Below, one piece after another: positions 24,959 to 32,006 of a stretch of 45,699 nucleotides of DNA. Location: the NCBI GenBank assembly GCA_900547385.1, contig URGQ01000005.1, positions 1-45,699 on the forward strand, written 5' to 3'. The stretch comes from an uncultured Oscillospiraceae bacterium (lineage in GTDB: Bacteria; Bacillota; Clostridia; Oscillospirales; Ruminococcaceae). The notes under the pieces were generated by a model. That model worked only from the letters and a program-made list of their open reading frames with translations. It did no database searches and was not told where the DNA came from. The number at the start of each line of letters is the position of its first letter. The first letter of the stretch is position 1. Both the position numbers and the translations under genes were made by a program.

Positions 24959-25387
24959 ATGCGTATCTTGGCGGTGGATTACGGCGATGCCCGGACCGGG
25001 CTTGCCATCTGCGACCGCGGCGAGCTGCTGGCCAGCCCCATAGGGGTATTCCACAGCGGTGACCGGGAAGCGGTAATAGAGGAAATTACACGGCAGGTGG
25101 CTGAGCAAAAGGCCGAGCTGGTCGTGGTGGGCAATCCCCTGAATATGAACGGCACGGCCGGCCCACGCAGCGAACTGTGCCATGCTCTGGCCGATGACCT
25201 GGCGGAAAAGCTCCCCTGCCCGGTAAGGATGTGGGATGAGCGCAGCACCACCGTCACGGCCACCCAATACCTGAACATGACTGATGTGCGCGGTAAAAAA
25301 CGCAAAAATACCATAGATGCGGTGGCCGCCACCATTATACTGGAAAGCTACCTGGCCTACCGCAAAAACCACCCAGAGGAGGGCTGA
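24959..25387 (+). CDS. ruvX: RuvX/YqgF putative Holliday junction resolvase
   Basis: This RNase H-fold nuclease family is linked to Holliday junction resolution and 16S rRNA 5' processing. The protein (142 aa, normal size) has the first-strand Asp motif AVDYGDARTGLAICD, the central LVVVGNPLNMNG, DERSTTVTATQYL and the C-terminal acidic IDAVAATIILESYL. The ATG follows AAGGAGGGG; a longer frame runs back through the four-arm element and is not used. Nudix and small membrane genes follow closely, probably in one operon. Confidence 0.93.
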   Translation: MRILAVDYGDARTGLAICDRGELLASPIGVFHSGDREAVIEEITRQVAEQKAELVVVGNPLNMNGTAGPRSELCHALADDLAEKLPCPVRMWDERSTTVTATQYLNMTDVRGKKRKNTIDAVAATIILESYLAYRKNHPEEG

Positions 25388-25391
25388 CGCC

Positions 25392-25943
25392 ATGCCGCAT
25401 AGCGAAAAACTTTTACAGAGGGAAACGCTGGGGAAAAATCGGGTGTTCACCCACGAGCGCTGGCAGGTGCAGCTGGAAAACGGCCGGACTGCCGAGCGTG
25501 AGATCATTCGGCACCCCGGTGGGGTCGGCATTGTGGCGGTGGATGAAAACGGCCGGCTGCTGATGGTACGGCAGTACCGCAGCGGCATGGGCTGCGAAGC
25601 ACTGGAGATCCCGGCCGGAAAGCGCGACCCCGGTGAAACCCCGGAACAATGCGGCCGCCGGGAGCTGGAGGAGGAATGCGGGTTCATCGCGGGGCGGCTG
25701 GAGCCGCTGGCGGCCCTGTACCCTACCCCTGCCTACTGCGATGAAAAGATCTGGATCTTTACGGCGAAGGACCTGACCCCCGGCCATACCCATCCCGATG
25801 AGGATGAGTTTATCACAGCGGAGTGGGTGCCGCTGGCTGAAGCCGAGCGGATGGTACTGGACGGCGAGATAGAGGACGCCAAAACACAGATAGCGATATT
25901 GAAATATACGGCGCTGCGCCGGAAAGGAGAAGTCCATGAATAA
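25392..25943 (+). CDS. Nudix hydrolase, ADP-ribose pyrophosphatase type
   Basis: The enzyme (183 aa) hydrolyses a nucleoside diphosphate linked to another moiety. The Nudix box is complete (GX5EX7REUXEEXGU): it starts GKRDPGETPEQCG and continues RRELEEECGF. The upstream ALEIPAGKRD and downstream YPTPAYCDEKIWIFTA segments are typical of ADP-ribose pyrophosphatases (NudF type). It starts four bases after the ruvX stop, and the small downstream gene overlaps its end by eight bases, so all three are probably co-translated. The actual substrate is not proven. Confidence 0.92.
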   Translation: MPHSEKLLQRETLGKNRVFTHERWQVQLENGRTAEREIIRHPGGVGIVAVDENGRLLMVRQYRSGMGCEALEIPAGKRDPGETPEQCGRRELEEECGFIAGRLEPLAALYPTPAYCDEKIWIFTAKDLTPGHTHPDEDEFITAEWVPLAEAERMVLDGEIEDAKTQIAILKYTALRRKGEVHE

Positions 25944-26121
25944 GCACGAATTTCGGAAATCCGACCTCATTGCCATAGTCGGCATCCTGATGTTTGCCAT
26001 TGTATATGCGGTGGATAAGCTGGTGTATGAGATGCCCAAGGTCACCTTCATTGTGCTGGTTGCCATTGCGATGGTGCTGCTGATCGTCGGTGCGATCGTC
26101 TCCCGCAAAAACCACGGCTGA
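25936..26121 (+). CDS. Small two-helix membrane protein
   Basis: The 61-residue protein has a short charged start (MNKHEFRKSD) and two membrane segments (about residues 11-28 and 36-56), with SRKNHG at the end. AAAGGAGAAGTCC precedes the ATG inside the end of the Nudix gene, and a terminator follows the stop, which support its being real. No function can be assigned. Confidence 0.7.
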   Translation: MNKHEFRKSDLIAIVGILMFAIVYAVDKLVYEMPKVTFIVLVAIAMVLLIVGAIVSRKNHG

Positions 26122-26127
26122 TATTCA

Positions 26128-26171
26128 CCGCAGAACGGCTCCCGACCGGGCAACTGCGGGGGCTGTTTTTT
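26128..26171 (+). terminator. Terminator of the ruvX-Nudix transcript
   Basis: CCGCAG pairs with CTGCGG around a 20-nt interior, followed by GGGCTGTTTTTT. Confidence 0.6.
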
Positions 26172-26201
26172 ATTCCAGGAAAGTTTTGTTTAGAGTAACA
26201 G

Positions 26202-26288
26202 ACCGGGCGCAGCCCCGGCGGCAAAGCCGCCGCAGCGGACAACAGTCCGCTGGCCCCATCCGAAAGGATGGGGCGGGCTGCGCCCGGT
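26202..26288. repeat. Four-arm inverted-repeat element, copy 4 (perfect junction)
   Basis: This is the best-preserved copy. The outer 14-bp stem ACCGGGCGCAGCCC/GGGCTGCGCCCGGT is perfect. It encloses CGGCGGC-AAA-GCCGCCG (26216-26232), CAGCGGAC-AACA-GTCCGCTG (26233-26252) and GCCCCATCC-GAAA-GGATGGGGC (26253-26274). Every base outside the three loops is paired and no base lies between arms. Confidence 0.85.
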
Positions 26289-26376
26289 TCCCCGAACCCT
26301 GCCGAAACCCGGGAATAGACCACAGATTCTGTCGCACGATTTTTTGCCCAAAGCGATTTTAGTGGGGGAATAGCGA

Positions 26377-26405
26377 TTGACTTTACCGGCAGGAGATGCT
26401 ATAAT
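26377..26405 (+). promoter_or_regulatory. Promoter of the cold-shock gene
   Basis: TTGACT, 17-bp spacer, TATAAT. It yields a leader of about 120 nt, long as is usual for cold-shock mRNAs. The leader contains GCCC..CTGC / GCAG..GGGC pairing before a T-tract near 26485, a possible attenuator. Confidence 0.8.
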
Positions 26406-26530
26406 CTGCTTGTATTCAAGATCACCACTATGGCCCGCTTGCTGCATGGCATTGTTGTTTTGATCCTGCCGCAGAATGGGCTTTGTTTTTTTGGGTACGA
26501 AAAATATTATTTAATGCAGGAGGTACCCAG

Positions 26531-26743
26531 ATGAATAACGGTACTGTCAAATGGTTCAACGCTGAAAAGGGCTATGGCTTCATCTCCAACGATGAGGGCG
26601 GCGAGGATGTCTTTGTTCATTTCTCTGCTATCCAGGTAGATGGCTTCAAGACTCTGGCTGAGGGTCAGAAGGTCACCTTCGATACCGAGCCCGATCCCAA
26701 GGATACCGGCAAGCTGCGCGCTGTCAATGTTATCCCCCAGTAA
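26531..26743 (+). CDS. Cold-shock domain protein
   Basis: This single-domain RNA/ssDNA-binding chaperone (70 aa) has RNP1 in KGYGFISNDEG and RNP2 in DVFVHFSAI, preceded by GTVKWFNAE. AGGAGGT lies before the ATG. The long leader and strong promoter fit a CspA-type gene regulated at the RNA level. It is monocistronic, with its own terminator. Confidence 0.95.
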   Translation: MNNGTVKWFNAEKGYGFISNDEGGEDVFVHFSAIQVDGFKTLAEGQKVTFDTEPDPKDTGKLRAVNVIPQ

Positions 26744-26757
26744 TTAAACCCTTCCAA

Positions 26758-26791
26758 AGCTCCCTGCCCATCGGCGGGGAGCTCTTCTTTT
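26758..26791 (+). terminator. Terminator of the cold-shock gene
   Basis: AGCTCCC-TGCC / GGCG-GGGAGCT hairpin followed by CTTCTTTT. Confidence 0.7.
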
Positions 26792-26804
26792 GGGGCGGCG
26801 CGCC

Positions 26805-26833
26805 TTGCCGAACGGCGGCCAATACGGTATAAT
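26805..26833 (+). promoter_or_regulatory. Promoter of the histidine phosphatase gene
   Basis: TTGCCG, 17-bp spacer, TATAAT. Confidence 0.75.
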
Positions 26834-26872
26834 GAGATAAAATGCAACATCCTGCCGAAAGGGGATCCTACC

Positions 26873-27421
26873 ATGAAAACAACATTTTACCTGGTACGCC
26901 ACGGCCAGCCGGATTGGGACTGGGCGGAGGCCATGCGCTTTTACGGCCCATGCAGCGCCTATATGCCGCTCACTCCATTGGGGGTGGAACAGATAGAGCA
27001 CACCGCCTGTGATTCGCAGCTGAGGGGCGCCTCGTTTATTCTGGCTTCCCCCTACACCCGCACCATGCAGTCCGCACAGATCCTTTCCCGGCGGCTGGAC
27101 CTGCCGGTAACGGTGGAATGGGAACTGCATGAATGGCTGTATGACCGCGATATGCGTGGCGACCTGCCCACTCCCGGCGAACGCTTTGGCCGGGAGGATA
27201 TGACCCGCTGCTTCTACCGCTACATGGAGCATGATGAGCTGACCGGCGAGGATAATTGCGAGACCTATGCTGTCATCGCTGAGCGGGTGCTGGGCTGCCT
27301 GCGCCGGTATGACGGCCAAGCGGAAAAGATTATCGTTGTGTGCCACGAAGGCGTTATCCGTAGTGTAACCGGCATGAAAGCAGTCAACCTGGGGCAGGTA
27401 GTGCCTATTACCCTCGAATAA
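26873..27421 (+). CDS. Histidine phosphatase family protein
   Basis: The 182-residue protein belongs to the phosphoglycerate-mutase-like superfamily. The phospho-accepting His lies in YLVRHGQPDW; ASPYTRTMQSAQIL and VVCHEGVIRSV supply the second Arg and the second catalytic His. The superfamily covers phosphatases of sugar phosphates, adenosylcobalamin intermediates and proteins, and the substrate cannot be told here. AAAGGGG lies before the ATG. A four-arm element separates it from the next gene. Confidence 0.9.
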   Translation: MKTTFYLVRHGQPDWDWAEAMRFYGPCSAYMPLTPLGVEQIEHTACDSQLRGASFILASPYTRTMQSAQILSRRLDLPVTVEWELHEWLYDRDMRGDLPTPGERFGREDMTRCFYRYMEHDELTGEDNCETYAVIAERVLGCLRRYDGQAEKIIVVCHEGVIRSVTGMKAVNLGQVVPITLE

Positions 27422-27449
27422 CTCACATTGGCAGGGTTTGCGCAAAGGG

Positions 27450-27539
27450 ACGGCCCGCAGGGCCGGCGATGCTTTGCACCGCCGTAGGGCGGCCGAAGGC
27501 CGCCCAGCCCCGGCAAAGCCGGGGCGCCCTGCGGGCCGT
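27450..27539. repeat. Four-arm inverted-repeat element, copy 5
   Basis: The outer 14-bp stem ACGGCCCGCAGGGC/GCCCTGCGGGCCGT is perfect. Inside are CGGCG..CGCCG with an inner TGC/GCA (27464-27484), GGGCGGCC-GAA-GGCCGCCC (27487-27505) and GCCCCGGC-AAA-GCCGGGGC (27507-27525). Weaker pairing (GCAGGGT/ACCCTGC) continues outside the outer stem. Confidence 0.8.
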
Positions 27540-27577
27540 TTCCTGCACCCTGCGCCAACCATAGGAGGAGATGCGCC

Positions 27578-28525
27578 ATGAAAGAACGGATCCGACTGCT
27601 GTGCCGGACACTGCAACAGGGCAGCCCCGCTGTGACTGCCATAGTAACCGGCTGCCGCGGGGCCACCCCGCGCTCCCCTGGGGCGCTGCTGGTGCTAACG
27701 GCAGAGACTGCCCTGGGCACCGTCGGCGGCGGCCAGGCCGAGCATGATATCATAGGACCGGCCATGGAAATGCTGCGGGGCGGGGCGCCTGTACAGCAGG
27801 GCTGGCACCAGTGCCTTTCCGCCCAGGAGCTGCGCCATATGGGGCAGGAATTCGGCGGTGAGGAGGAGATCCTGCTGCTGCGCTGGGAGCCCCGTGACCT
27901 TCCGCTGGCCGAAGCCTTGCTCTCCGCCATGGGGCAAAATGCCGATTGCTCCCTGCGTCTTGAATATGATAAAGTCCACTGGCGGGGAACACTTCTCCCC
28001 ATAGCCGAAGCCCACACAGCCCCCGGATGCTTTACTCTGAAGCTGCAGGAGGGCGGCCGATGCTATGTGTTCGGGGGCGGGCATGTCAGCCAGGCGCTGG
28101 TCCCACTTCTTAGCGGGGTGGATTTTTGCTGCGTGGTGCTGGATGAGCGTCCCGATTACGCCACTCCTGCCCTATTCCCCACGGCAGAGGCCCGCTGCGG
28201 CCCCCTGCCCGCGCTAGCGGCCGCCATTCCCTTTACCACAGGGGATAGCGTCATCATTATGACACGGGGGCACCAGGGCGATTATGAGGTGCTGTGCGAA
28301 GCGCTTCGCAGCCCAGTGTGGTACATTGGCATGGTAGGCAGCCACCGCAAAATGGAGGCCACCTTCCGGCGGCTGCGGGAGGACGGCTTTACCGATGCCG
28401 ACCTTAGCCGCATCGTCACCCCCATCGGCCTGGCCATTGATGCCGAAACTCCCGCTGAGATTGCGGTTAGCATCACAGCCCAGCTCATCCAGCGGCGGGC
28501 GGCCCGCCGTAAAGCAGCTGAATAA
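27578..28525 (+). CDS. XdhC/CoxI family protein
   Basis: XdhC-type proteins bind molybdenum cofactor, help its sulfuration and deliver it to molybdenum hydroxylases. The 315-residue protein has the N-terminal XdhC segment (GCRGATPRSPGALLVL, GTVGGGQAEHDI) and a C-terminal Rossmann part with YVFGGGHVSQAL, VVLDERPDYA, MTRGHQGDYEVL, IGMVGSHRKM and PIGLAIDAETPAEIAVSI. No hydroxylase subunits or cofactor genes are in the window, so its client must be elsewhere. AGGAGG precedes the ATG. Four-arm elements lie on both sides. Confidence 0.9.
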   Translation: MKERIRLLCRTLQQGSPAVTAIVTGCRGATPRSPGALLVLTAETALGTVGGGQAEHDIIGPAMEMLRGGAPVQQGWHQCLSAQELRHMGQEFGGEEEILLLRWEPRDLPLAEALLSAMGQNADCSLRLEYDKVHWRGTLLPIAEAHTAPGCFTLKLQEGGRCYVFGGGHVSQALVPLLSGVDFCCVVLDERPDYATPALFPTAEARCGPLPALAAAIPFTTGDSVIIMTRGHQGDYEVLCEALRSPVWYIGMVGSHRKMEATFRRLREDGFTDADLSRIVTPIGLAIDAETPAEIAVSITAQLIQRRAARRKAAE

Positions 28526-28574
28526 GCGGTCCGGATATTTCCCTATCCTAAATTTGTGCAGAAGGCCGGGTAGG

Positions 28575-28658
28575 GCGCCCGCAGGGCAAGCCGCCTTACG
28601 GCGGCTTCGGCGGCCTTCGGCCGCCGGCTCCGGCTGCGCCGGAGCGCCCTGCGGGTGC
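28575..28658. repeat. Four-arm inverted-repeat element, copy 6
   Basis: The outer 13-bp stem GCGCCCGCAGGGC/GCCCTGCGGGTGC (one G-T) encloses AAGCCGCC-TTAC-GGCGGCTT (28588-28607), CGGCGGCC-TTC-GGCCGCCG (28608-28626) and GCTCCGGC-TGC-GCCGGAGC (28627-28645). Arms abut with no unpaired base. Confidence 0.85.
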
Positions 28659-28697
28659 CATTCCCCCATCTTCCAACTTTCCAAGGAGGAACACACC

Positions 28698-28886
28698 ATG
28701 ATCAAGATCACCCCCGATTTCCCTTGTATCCACTGTGGTGCCTGCGCCAAAGCCTGCAGCCACGGTGTGATCAAAATGGTGCCGAACGAGGAGGGAAAGC
28801 TTATCCCCAGGGTTTCCTTCGCTTCCTGCCGGTACTGCCGCGCCTGCCGCTGGGCCTGCCCCGTCATCCCGCGGGAAGAAGTCTGA
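28698..28886 (+). CDS. 2[4Fe-4S] ferredoxin-like protein
   Basis: The 62-residue protein carries two clusters of cysteines: CIHCGACAKAC (residues 10-20) and CRYCRACRWACP (44-55), each CxxCxxCxxxC, so it should bind two 4Fe-4S clusters and carry electrons in the cytoplasm. The second motif is flanked by Arg instead of the usual acidic residues and Gly, unlike clostridial ferredoxin and unlike the second ferredoxin in this window, so its partner may differ. AAGGAGGAACACACC precedes the ATG. It follows the XdhC-like gene and could serve a molybdenum hydroxylase; that is inference. Confidence 0.88.
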   Translation: MIKITPDFPCIHCGACAKACSHGVIKMVPNEEGKLIPRVSFASCRYCRACRWACPVIPREEV

Positions 28887-28991
28887 TCCTCCTATAAAAA
28901 ATTTTTCCGGAAAATATGTCACACTTTTCCCGGATAGATCGTTTATAAAGGGTGAAGGCCATAAACGACAAACCGGAGGAGGATTACCCGC

Positions 28992-30083
28992 ATGAAGGAA
29001 AGAACATGGCTCCTGCTGCTTGCCCTCGCCCTTTTGCTGATGGCGGGCTGCAGCAGCGAAAAAACAATGGGCGGCACCATCACCGAATACCTGCGCGGCG
29101 ATACCGAGGTCAATGCTTTCCTGATGGAACAGGACGGCAAAACCATCGGCGTGCGGCTCACTGGGGAAACCGGCATCTACCCCGCCCTCGTTGATATCAC
29201 CGATGAAGCCCTGCGGAATGCCGAATACCCCCACATGGAAGTTACCGTTACAGGAGAAAAAGCCGAAGAAAAGCTCACCGCTGCGGATGGCACCGAAGTG
29301 CCCACCTATACCGCCTCGGTCATTATCATCAATAGCATCCCCTACGGCGAGCCGCTGACCCTTGAGGACGGCACCACGGTACAGGTACGGCTGAACAGAG
29401 AGGGCCTGGCCTACTACGCACCGGATGGCATGATGCTGCTTCAGATCTACAATCAGATCCCCGATGATATCTTTGTCGATCGGGTGGATTTTGATGTGTT
29501 CCCCAAGGAAGCGCAGCAAAAGGTCATCGACCACTATGAGGAACTGGGCTTCTTCTACGATACCGCGTACCAGGTGGAGCGCGCCTGGGCCGAATACAAT
29601 GAACTGGGCTGCCCCAAGGATTTCCGTGCCTATGTGGCGCGCCAGTCCACCGCCACCAGCTATTACAATGACCGCGTGATCTTTTACTGCACCAATGTGA
29701 CCCTTTCCCGCAATACCCGCCGCAACTACGAAAAATACTACAATGCCGTCTATGACCGCAAAACCGGCGAGCAGGTATCCTTTTGGAGCCTGTTCAAGCC
29801 CGATGAAAACTACATGCGCCAGTGGCTGCTGGTCCAGCTGGAGCCGCTGGACGCCGACCGGCGCAACCAGCTGGCGGAGGTCCTGTCCCCGGAATGGCTC
29901 TCCCTTGGGTACAACGGTCTCTACACTTTCATCCCGTGGGATGTCCTGCCGGGGGGTGATGGCCCCTACCAATGCACCCATTTCTATGCGGATGAGGAGC
30001 TTACCTCTCTCCTCCAGGACTGGGTGTTTCCGCTGAAGGACCCCCACGGCGTTTCCCCGGATGTTCCTGCGCCAACCGCATAA
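28992..30083 (+). CDS. Hypothetical large lipoprotein
   Basis: The family is not recognised with confidence. The 363-residue protein has a signal peptide with lipobox LLMAGC (Cys at about residue 20). An N-terminal beta-rich part (ITEYLRGDTEVNAFLM, EVTVTGEKAEEKLT) is followed by a domain with NDRVIFYCTNVTLSR, YEKYYNAVYDRKTGEQVSF and the end YTFIPWDVLP, broadly like DUF3298/RsiV-type extracellular domains, though I would not name it. GGAGGAGG precedes the ATG. The gene stands alone between the ferredoxin gene and a bidirectional terminator. Confidence 0.8.
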   Translation: MKERTWLLLLALALLLMAGCSSEKTMGGTITEYLRGDTEVNAFLMEQDGKTIGVRLTGETGIYPALVDITDEALRNAEYPHMEVTVTGEKAEEKLTAADGTEVPTYTASVIIINSIPYGEPLTLEDGTTVQVRLNREGLAYYAPDGMMLLQIYNQIPDDIFVDRVDFDVFPKEAQQKVIDHYEELGFFYDTAYQVERAWAEYNELGCPKDFRAYVARQSTATSYYNDRVIFYCTNVTLSRNTRRNYEKYYNAVYDRKTGEQVSFWSLFKPDENYMRQWLLVQLEPLDADRRNQLAEVLSPEWLSLGYNGLYTFIPWDVLPGGDGPYQCTHFYADEELTSLLQDWVFPLKDPHGVSPDVPAPTA

Positions 30084-30092
30084 ATAAAAATT

Positions 30093-30125
30093 CCCCGGAT
30101 ACTGCGGTATCCGGGGTCTTGTTCA
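30093..30125. terminator. Bidirectional terminator
   Basis: CCCCGGATAC pairs perfectly with GTATCCGGGG around TGCG. A T-tract follows on the minus strand (AATTTTTATTT) and a weaker one (TCTTGTT) on the plus strand, between convergent genes. Confidence 0.85.
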
Positions 30126-30200
30126 TTAGGGGGAAATCCGTCCAAAGCAAAGCTCCCCGCCGGGCGGCAGGGAGCCATAGTACGGTCTTTCAGCGGAACA

Positions 30201-30632
30201 TTATTCCTCTTCGTCCTCTGCGGGAGCGGTATAGCTGCCGGTCACGGTGGTCTGGCCATTCAGCACACCGCCCTCTTCCACGGTCAGCTTGGCAACCTCT
30301 ACATCACTATTGATAACGCCGGTCGCAGTCACTACCAGCTTACCAACATTTACGCTGTCACCGGTGATATTGCCCAGCAGCACCAGGTGGTCAGCGGTCA
30401 CATTGCCCTCTACCGAGCCAGTCTTGCTGATATACACATAGCTGGTGGAATTGATATCACCAATGAGCTTACCATTGATGCAGATGGGAGAAGCACCCTC
30501 GATATTACCGGTAACGGCGTTGCGCGCACCGATGATGGTCTCGAACTTGCTCATGTCCTCTGTTTTTTTGCTTTGGTTATCCAGCAGGTCGATCTCCGGA
30601 AAATCATCTTCGCGTTCGCCAAAAAGCATCAT
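30201..30632 (-). CDS. Bactofilin (polymer-forming cytoskeletal protein)
   Basis: The 143-residue protein has a central bactofilin beta-helix: ETIIGARNAVTGNIEGA, LIGDINSTSYVYISKTGSV, LVLLGNITGDSV and KLVVTATGVINSDVEVAKL are successive rungs with the alternating Gly/hydrophobic pattern. Short unstructured tails (acidic at the C-terminus) flank it. Bactofilins polymerise without nucleotide and scaffold cell-wall enzymes or organise the envelope. GGAGG lies nine bases before the ATG. It appears monocistronic. Confidence 0.92.
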   Translation of the reverse strand: MMLFGEREDDFPEIDLLDNQSKKTEDMSKFETIIGARNAVTGNIEGASPICINGKLIGDINSTSYVYISKTGSVEGNVTADHLVLLGNITGDSVNVGKLVVTATGVINSDVEVAKLTVEEGGVLNGQTTVTGSYTAPAEDEEE

Positions 30633-30712
30633 TTGTCATTACCTCCATTGTTTGTTCCTTGTGCTGGAAAAACAGCACAGCTGCTATAAACCTATGCATA
30701 ATATATGGGACG

Positions 30713-30742
30713 ATTATATGGAATTGGCACAAGATCTGTGAA
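30713..30742 (-). promoter_or_regulatory. Probable promoter of the bactofilin gene
   Basis: On the minus strand TTCACA, 18-bp spacer, TATAAT. The leader has a TGTGCTG/CAGCACA hairpin (30659-30679). Confidence 0.55.
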
Positions 30743-31259
30743 AAAGCCCCGCCAATTTCTGTTTATTGTCCACCCCACTGTTGTCACATTTGCATTTTAG
30801 CACTCCCTCCCGCAAATCGACACAAAAGGTGTGAATTGCTGTTTTCGGGGTGCAAAATGCACTGCCCCCACAAAAAGCATCTCGGCTTTAACGGGATATT
30901 TGTATTCCACCTACCTTCGCTTAACAAGAGCACATACGGTTTTTGCGGGCATAAATACCGCCCGACATTGCGCGTCGCGTTGACAGGCGCCAGCCTGCCT
31001 ACCGCTCCGCGCTTCCTCTGGCGCCATTTCTCCCGCGCAAAAACTCCGCAGGACTTTTCGGCGAGGGAAAACCGGATGATGACAAGGAAGAGGACGCCGG
31101 CATACTGGCGTATGTCAAGGACGATGACGCTGTCAGCGCCGATTTTCGCTACCGAAAAGCGTGTGTGTCCTTGTTAAACGAAGGTATGGTAAGAATAGAC
31201 CACCAGCTTAAAGCGAACCTAAAGTCCCATCCCCTAAAAAGGCAAAAAAATGCCCCGCC
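30743..31259. other. Gene-free region, possible decayed sequence
   Basis: No gene is recognised. An open plus-strand frame from about 30955 to 31464 (contains KPDDDKEEDAGILAYVKDDD) has no plausible start or ribosome binding site and runs into the ncRNA candidate. It may be remnant coding DNA. Base composition is less GC-rich than in the flanks. Confidence 0.3.
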
Positions 31260-31430
31260 ATGCCGTTGCGCCGCTAATAAAACCCCGTCTTATGCGACAA
31301 GGTGGGTAGCCTCCCGGGCTTTCACGCTCCCTTCTTCCACCCTACGGATGGGAGGTCTGCAATCCGGCCAAACGGAGATCCGGCTCCCGAAAGAAAAGTG
31401 TTGGATCATATCATACGGCGCTGACGCACA
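31260..31430 (-). ncRNA. Candidate 6S RNA
   Basis: Read on the minus strand, a region of about 170 nt has ends that pair (GCGCCG at 31416-31421 with CGGCGC at 31268-31273) and a long interior with ACCTCCC..GGGAGGCT. The 3' side reads ACCTTGTCGCATAAGACGGG then GTTTTATTAGCGGCGC. That order resembles the 3' half of E. coli 6S RNA (ACCTTG hairpin, GGGTTACAGC, GCGGCGGC). Length fits. The promoter is unclear and the identification rests on my memory of the family. Confidence 0.35.
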
Positions 31431-31485
31431 CAGCAGGGTGTTGCCAGCAGTTATTCACTTATAGCTTATGTCGATGCAGCGGGGA

Positions 31486-31806
31486 TTATTCCTCCTCGTC
31501 CTCATCCAGGAATTCATACTCCTCGCTCAGCTTATCCCGGAAGATCTCGGCCACACGGTCCAGCTCATCCTCATCCAGAATGGCATCCAGATAGGCCTCG
31601 CCGTCCTCATCCAGCTCCTCGCTCACCTTCAGGAATACCAGCTCCGCGGCATCCATCAGCGCTTCCTCCGGGTCCTCAATGATCGGCTCCAGGGCCATGT
31701 ACTCGGTACCGTCCATTTCGGCACAGGCCACGATCTTGTATTCACTCTGGTTGCCTTCCTCGTCCATCAGCGAGATAATATCCTCGCCCCAGTTTTCGTT
31801 TTCCAT
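31486..31806 (-). CDS. DUF1292 domain protein
   Basis: This small, very acidic cytoplasmic protein (106 aa) has the usual start of the family (ISLMDEEGNQSEYKIVA, with EYMALEP after it) and an acidic tail ending EFLDEDEEE. Function is unknown; homologues in other Firmicutes often lie near ruvX, though here ruvX is about 6 kb away. AAAGGAGGA precedes the ATG. It has its own consensus-like promoter, divergent from the cyclophilin gene. Confidence 0.88.
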   Translation of the reverse strand: MENENWGEDIISLMDEEGNQSEYKIVACAEMDGTEYMALEPIIEDPEEALMDAAELVFLKVSEELDEDGEAYLDAILDEDELDRVAEIFRDKLSEEYEFLDEDEEE

Positions 31807-31838
31807 TATGCGTTCCTCCTTTTGGTTTCTCTACTCTT

Positions 31839-31867
31839 ATATTATGCGAAAACTATCCCAAAGTCAA
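31839..31867 (-). promoter_or_regulatory. Promoter of the DUF1292 gene
   Basis: On the minus strand TTGACT, 17-bp spacer, TAATAT. Confidence 0.75.
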
Positions 31868-31874
31868 CCGATAC

Positions 31875-31904
31875 TTGTATTCTGCCCCGCAAATGCGGTA
31901 TAAT
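31875..31904 (+). promoter_or_regulatory. Promoter of the cyclophilin gene
   Basis: TTGTAT, 18-bp spacer, TATAAT. Its -35 lies 8 bp from that of the divergent DUF1292 promoter. Confidence 0.75.
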
Positions 31905-31950
31905 GAGGCAAAAGAAACCGGGCCTGTGCCAAACCCGCCGGCGGCGGGAC

Positions 31951-31971
31951 GCCCGCAGGGCAAGCCGCCTT
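31951..31971 (+). repeat. Truncated four-arm element
   Basis: These 21 bases equal positions 28577-28597 of copy 6: the left outer strand plus the left half of arm 1. The rest of the element is missing. It lies in the leader of the cyclophilin gene. Confidence 0.6.
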
Positions 31972-32006
31972 CTCCGCACCGGCCCCACAGAAAGGAAATC
32001 AAAATC

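Noticed and set aside
30955..31464. Open frame with KPDDDKEEDAGILAYVKDDD as a gene
   Set aside because: There is no usable start or ribosome binding site, no recognisable domain, and the 3' part overlaps a structured RNA candidate.
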